Shown: in pieces, positions 60,864 to 64,000 of the stretch
Numbering within the stretch: the first letter of the stretch is position 1
How the letters are laid out: each line of letters starts with the position of its first letter
Assembly: GCF_000525975.1 (NCBI RefSeq)
Contig: NZ_AODK01000012.1
Coordinates: forward strand, 41,374-105,373
DNA from: Listeria rocourtiae FSL F6-920
Lineage (GTDB): Bacteria; Bacillota; Bacilli; Lactobacillales; Listeriaceae
Direction of reading: 5' to 3'
Length of the DNA stretch: 64,000 bases
Program-made: the position numbers and the translations under genes
The notes under the pieces: generated by a model
Seen by the model: only the letters and a program-made list of their open reading frames with translations
Databases searched by the model: none
Told to the model about the DNA's origin: nothing

Positions 60864-62099
60864 ATGAAGAATGAAATAATGGAACGCTTTATAAAATATG
60901 TACAAGTAGATACACAATCTGATGATTCTAGTTCAACGGTTCCAACAACACCGGGACAACTTGAATTAGGAAATATTTTGGTGGAAGAATTAAAGGCGAT
61001 TGGCATGGAAGATGTTACGATTGATGCGAACGGTTATGTAATGGCAACCCTTCCTAGTAATACGACTAAAAAGGTAGCTACTATAGGATTCCTAGCGCAT
61101 ATAGATACAGCTACAGATATGACTGGTAAGAACGTATCTCCGCAAATTCATGAAAATTTTGATGGAGAGGCTATTGTGCTAAATAAGAATTTAGGAATTA
61201 TTCTTTCACCAGAAGCATTTCCAGAGTTATCTACATATAAGGGACAAACGCTAATCACAACGGATGGAACAACCCTTCTTGGCGCAGATGATAAAGCTGG
61301 TATGACCGAAATAATGGTCGCAATGAATTACTTGTTGCAGCACCCAGAGATAAAGCACGGACCAATCCGAGTAGCATTCACACCTGATGAAGAAATAGGC
61401 CGAGGTCCGCATCATTTTGATGTAGAAGCTTTCGGTGCAGAATTTGCGTATACAATGGACGGCGGCCCACTTGGAGAACTAGAATATGAAAGCTTTAACG
61501 CAGCCGCGGCTCGAATTACATTTAAAGGAAATAGCGTGCATCCGGGAACAGCTAAAGATAAAATGGTTAATGCCAATAAAATAGCAATGGAATTTCATAG
61601 CCATTTACCAGCAGGCGAAGTACCAGAAAAGACAGATGGGTACGAAGGTTTTTATCATCTAATTTCATTAAACGGAGACGTGGAACTTGCGAAATCCTAC
61701 TATATTATCCGTGATTTTGATCATGATGGATTCATTGAGAGAAAGTCGCGAGTGTCTGAAATAACAAAAGCATTGCAAGCAAAGTATGGCGTTGAAAATA
61801 TTGTTTTAGAGATGACTGATCAATATTATAATATGAAAGAAAAAATAGAACCTGTTAAAGAGATTGTTGACATGGCTTATAAAGCTATGAAGAATTTAAA
61901 TATCGAACCAGATATTCGCCCAATTAGAGGGGGAACTGATGGTTCACAACTATCGTTCAAAGGTATGCCTACACCTAATATTTTTTCAGGAGGAGAGAAC
62001 TACCATGGTAAATTTGAATATGTCTCTGTAGAAAATATGGTGAAAGCAACGCAAGTTATTATTGAGATAGCACGTCTATTTGAGCAAGAAGCTGAGTAA
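60864..62099 (+). CDS. pepT: Tripeptide aminopeptidase (peptidase T)
   Basis: 411 residues, M20B family. Zinc ligands and catalytic residues in [31 protein letters not shown] and [10 protein letters not shown]; the late [11 protein letters not shown] contains the dimer-supplied residues. It removes N-terminal residues from tripeptides in the cytoplasm. RBS GGGAGG. Confidence 0.97.
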   Translation: MKNEIMERFIKYVQVDTQSDDSSSTVPTTPGQLELGNILVEELKAIGMEDVTIDANGYVMATLPSNTTKKVATIGFLAHIDTATDMTGKNVSPQIHENFDGEAIVLNKNLGIILSPEAFPELSTYKGQTLITTDGTTLLGADDKAGMTEIMVAMNYLLQHPEIKHGPIRVAFTPDEEIGRGPHHFDVEAFGAEFAYTMDGGPLGELEYESFNAAAARITFKGNSVHPGTAKDKMVNANKIAMEFHSHLPAGEVPEKTDGYEGFYHLISLNGDVELAKSYYIIRDFDHDGFIERKSRVSEITKALQAKYGVENIVLEMTDQYYNMKEKIEPVKEIVDMAYKAMKNLNIEPDIRPIRGGTDGSQLSFKGMPTPNIFSGGENYHGKFEYVSVENMVKATQVIIEIARLFEQEAE

Positions 62100-62144
62100 T
62101 GCATAATCGCGTACGAGGAAGTTTTCTCGTACGCGATTATGCAT
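62099..62144. terminator. Long palindromic hairpin between pepT and the ABC ATPase gene
   Basis: 19-bp perfect stem (62099-62117 with 62126-62144), 8-nt loop, touching the stops of both convergent genes. T-tracts are poor, but the strength of the stem favours bidirectional termination. Confidence 0.75.
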
Positions 62145-62917
62145 CATTTAGGGAATACAGAAATTTGTCCATTATCCAAAGTAATGACATCTACAGCATG
62201 ACAATAGAAGGAAGATAATTTTTCTGTGGTAAGCATAGTTTGAGTGGGACCGGCATCATACTTTTTACCGTCTTTCAGCAGTAAGGTGTGGCTAAAGCAC
62301 GGTAAAATTTCTTCCGTATGATGTGTTACATAAAGAATAGTTGGTGTATGAGGAAGGTTAGTAATAATCTTAATACGATCTAATAGACGTTTCTTTGCAA
62401 AAATATCAAGACCTGTACATGGCTCATCAAGAATTAGTAGTTCAGGTTTTGCCATAAGGGCTCTAGCAATGAGAACAATCTGCCGCTCACCTTGAGATAA
62501 AATAGCATAGCGTTTGCCTATTAGTTCTTTCCCACCACACTCTATCAAAATATTGCAAGCAGTTTCTTTTTCTTCGGCAGTTGTATCTTGATATAATCCA
62601 ATACTTGCAAACTTTCCACTAACAACGATAGACTCAGCAAAATCATATTCTCTTAATTGTTGTTGTAGAGACGAACTCACCCAACCGATAGATTTTCGCA
62701 ATTCGGGGAGTGATGTTTCTCCAAATTTGTGTCCCAAAACATCAAGTGAACCAGATGTAGGCCACAGGTAGCCATTCAACAATTTTAATAAGGTAGTTTT
62801 TCCAGAGCCATTTAATCCAAGAACAGCCCAATGTTCCTGTGGTTTAACGGCCCACTCAATTGAATCTAATAAAGTTCTTCCATCACGTTTTAAGTATACC
62901 TGGTCGAATTTGAACAT
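62144..62917 (-). CDS. Stand-alone ABC ATPase (YlmA/ModF-like)
   Basis: 257 residues. Walker A GLNGSGKTT, an LSQGERQ signature, Walker B LLILDEP and H-loop VTHHTEE. No permease is adjacent, so its role is unknown; such orphan ATPases may act in regulation or translation. A short AGGAGG lies before ATG. Confidence 0.88.
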   Translation of the reverse strand: MFKFDQVYLKRDGRTLLDSIEWAVKPQEHWAVLGLNGSGKTTLLKLLNGYLWPTSGSLDVLGHKFGETSLPELRKSIGWVSSSLQQQLREYDFAESIVVSGKFASIGLYQDTTAEEKETACNILIECGGKELIGKRYAILSQGERQIVLIARALMAKPELLILDEPCTGLDIFAKKRLLDRIKIITNLPHTPTILYVTHHTEEILPCFSHTLLLKDGKKYDAGPTQTMLTTEKLSSFYCHAVDVITLDNGQISVFPK

Positions 62918-63010
62918 ATCATCATTCCTCCTAGTAATATATTGGGTCTTAACATCTATTTTACATAAAAATAAGAAAATTAGAAAATGTAAAGTGAGGT
63001 ATTAGAGCAA

Positions 63011-63620
63011 ATGGATAATCACATTATAGAAGAGGCCAAAGCATACATAAAAAAAAGAGTTCGCTAATGAAGAGACTGGACACGACTGGTACCATATTGA
63101 AAGAGTGTACCAAATGGCAACATATCTTCAAAGCAAAGAAGGAGGTAATCTTACAGTTATTAAACTGGCTGCTTTGTTTCATGATTTCACTGATTCAAAG
63201 TTAAAGAAGGACCCTGAACAGGCGCAACAATCTATGGAAGCATGGTTTAGAAATCACTATTTATCAGAAGAACAAATCCGGAGTATTTTATCAATCATAG
63301 AGCATGTATCCTTTAGTCACGAACGTGCTGGAACAGTAGAACTAGGTTTGGAAAGCAAAATTGTCCAAGATGCCGATAGACTGGATGCAATTGGAGCTAT
63401 AGGAATAGCCAGGTGTTTTACTTATGGAGGGGCCAAAGGAAGACCTATATATAACTTGGAAAACATGGAATCAAGTAGTATACAGCATTTTTATGATAAG
63501 CTTTTAGTAATTAAAGATAGGATTAAAACAAATACAGCTAAGCAGATAGCCTATTCTAGGCATGATATGATTTTGACATTCTTAAAAAACTTTAAAAGTG
63601 AATGCAATATACAAATTTGA
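63011..63620 (+). CDS. HD-domain phosphohydrolase (YedJ-like), frameshifted near start
   Basis: About 203 residues after repair. ATG 63011 joins the main frame if A8 63049-63056 loses one A, giving AYIKKEFANEETGHDWYHIERVYQMA. Metal ligands are the H of HDWYHI, HD in ALFHDFTDSK and D in VQDADRLDAIGAIG. Substrate unknown; relatives act on nucleotides. Confidence 0.85.
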
Positions 63621-63960
63621 TGAATTAAAACAAAACAGTTGCATTTTAAGAATATCTATTATATACTTAGAAAGTTCTCGAGTTGAGAGCGGAAAAATAT
63701 TAATAAAATAAGTTGTTGACACGCTAATAACTTTTATGATAAGATGTAAAAGTTGTGTTAAACAAAGTAATGACCTTTGAAAACTGAACAGAAACAAAGA
63801 TAAAACCAATAGAGACAGTAATGTTTCTAGGTAAGAATCGCAGGGCGGAAATAGAGAGCTATTTCCAAAAAAACTACTAGTAAAGTAATTTGCTAGCGAA
63901 GTCAATGTGACGCAAGGATCTTATTCACGGTGTTGAATAAGTATTCAAATTCAGCTTTAT
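63621..63960 (+). promoter_or_regulatory. rRNA operon promoter and leader
   Basis: No gene. TTGACA (63716-63721), an 18-nt spacer and TAAGAT (63740-63745) form the rRNA promoter. The leader contains TGACCTTTGAAAACTGAACAG near 63771, a sequence typical of firmicute rRNA leaders and spacers. Confidence 0.75.
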
Positions 63961-64000
63961 TTTAAAGAGAGTTTGATCCTGGCTCAGGACGAACGCTGGC
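63961..64000 (+). rRNA. rrs: 16S ribosomal RNA, 5' end (truncated by window edge)
   Basis: AGAGTTTGATCCTGGCTCAG begins at 63968, equal to E. coli 16S position 8, followed by GACGAACGCTGGC. The mature 5' end is therefore near 63961. Transcribed rightward out of the window. Confidence 0.97.

Noticed and set aside
63771..63791. Separate small RNA before the 16S gene
   Set aside because: It is the usual rRNA leader motif downstream of the rRNA promoter, not an independent gene.

Overview
The window comes from a Listeria-lineage firmicute. The order ftsW, pycA, metal-type binding lipoprotein, tagG, tagH, autolysin, galU, tarI, tarJ, tagB, tagD, pncB, nadE, PTS IIB, guaA follows the lmo1071-lmo1096 order I recall from L. 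monocytogenes EGD-e. Differences include a PA14-repeat autolysin and a GH2 sugar locus, so I infer a more distant Listeria species. The species call is inference.

Layout. 1-5080: sugar ABC importer (binding protein cut by the window edge, two permeases, no ATPase), a small membrane protein and a GH2 glycosidase. 5166-11123: ftsW, pycA, binding lipoprotein. 11418-31051: wall teichoic acid (WTA) region with export (tagGH), decoration (GT2, GtrA-type, DUF6056-like), a six-PA14 glucosaminidase, galU, a GT2/CDP-glycerol transferase fusion, tarI/tarJ, another GT2, a TarF-like enzyme, tagB and tagD. Two structured non-coding stretches (24100-24440 and 26226-26880) lie inside it. 31208-33351: two-component system. 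33582-38339: pncB, nadE, a monooxygenase-like protein, PTS IIB, guaA.

38340-48545 is an accessory island at the 3' end of guaA. It holds a helicase-DUF2726 nuclease, an LXG/HNH toxin-immunity cassette for type VII secretion, an integrase remnant and a restriction-modification pair. A 13-base copy of the guaA 3' end recurs at the far end of the island, and a degenerate copy lies in the middle. Each copy closes a 101-base repeat, which suggests two guaA-targeting elements integrated in tandem.

48600-63620: small membrane and secreted proteins, CorA, a YdcZ/DUF606 transporter pair, uracil-DNA glycosylase, a secreted GH85 endoglycosidase, a MerR/GyrI pair, a DUF3267 protein, two GW-module glucosaminidases, exonuclease III, DUF1697, pepT, an ABC ATPase and an HD hydrolase. 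An rRNA promoter and leader follow, and the first 40 bases of 16S rRNA end the window.

About fifteen genes are broken by frameshifts, nearly all at A or T runs of 6-9, and almost all are repaired by removing one base per run. I read these as sequencing or assembly artefacts and give repaired spans. A reader should not treat the genes as pseudogenes without checking.
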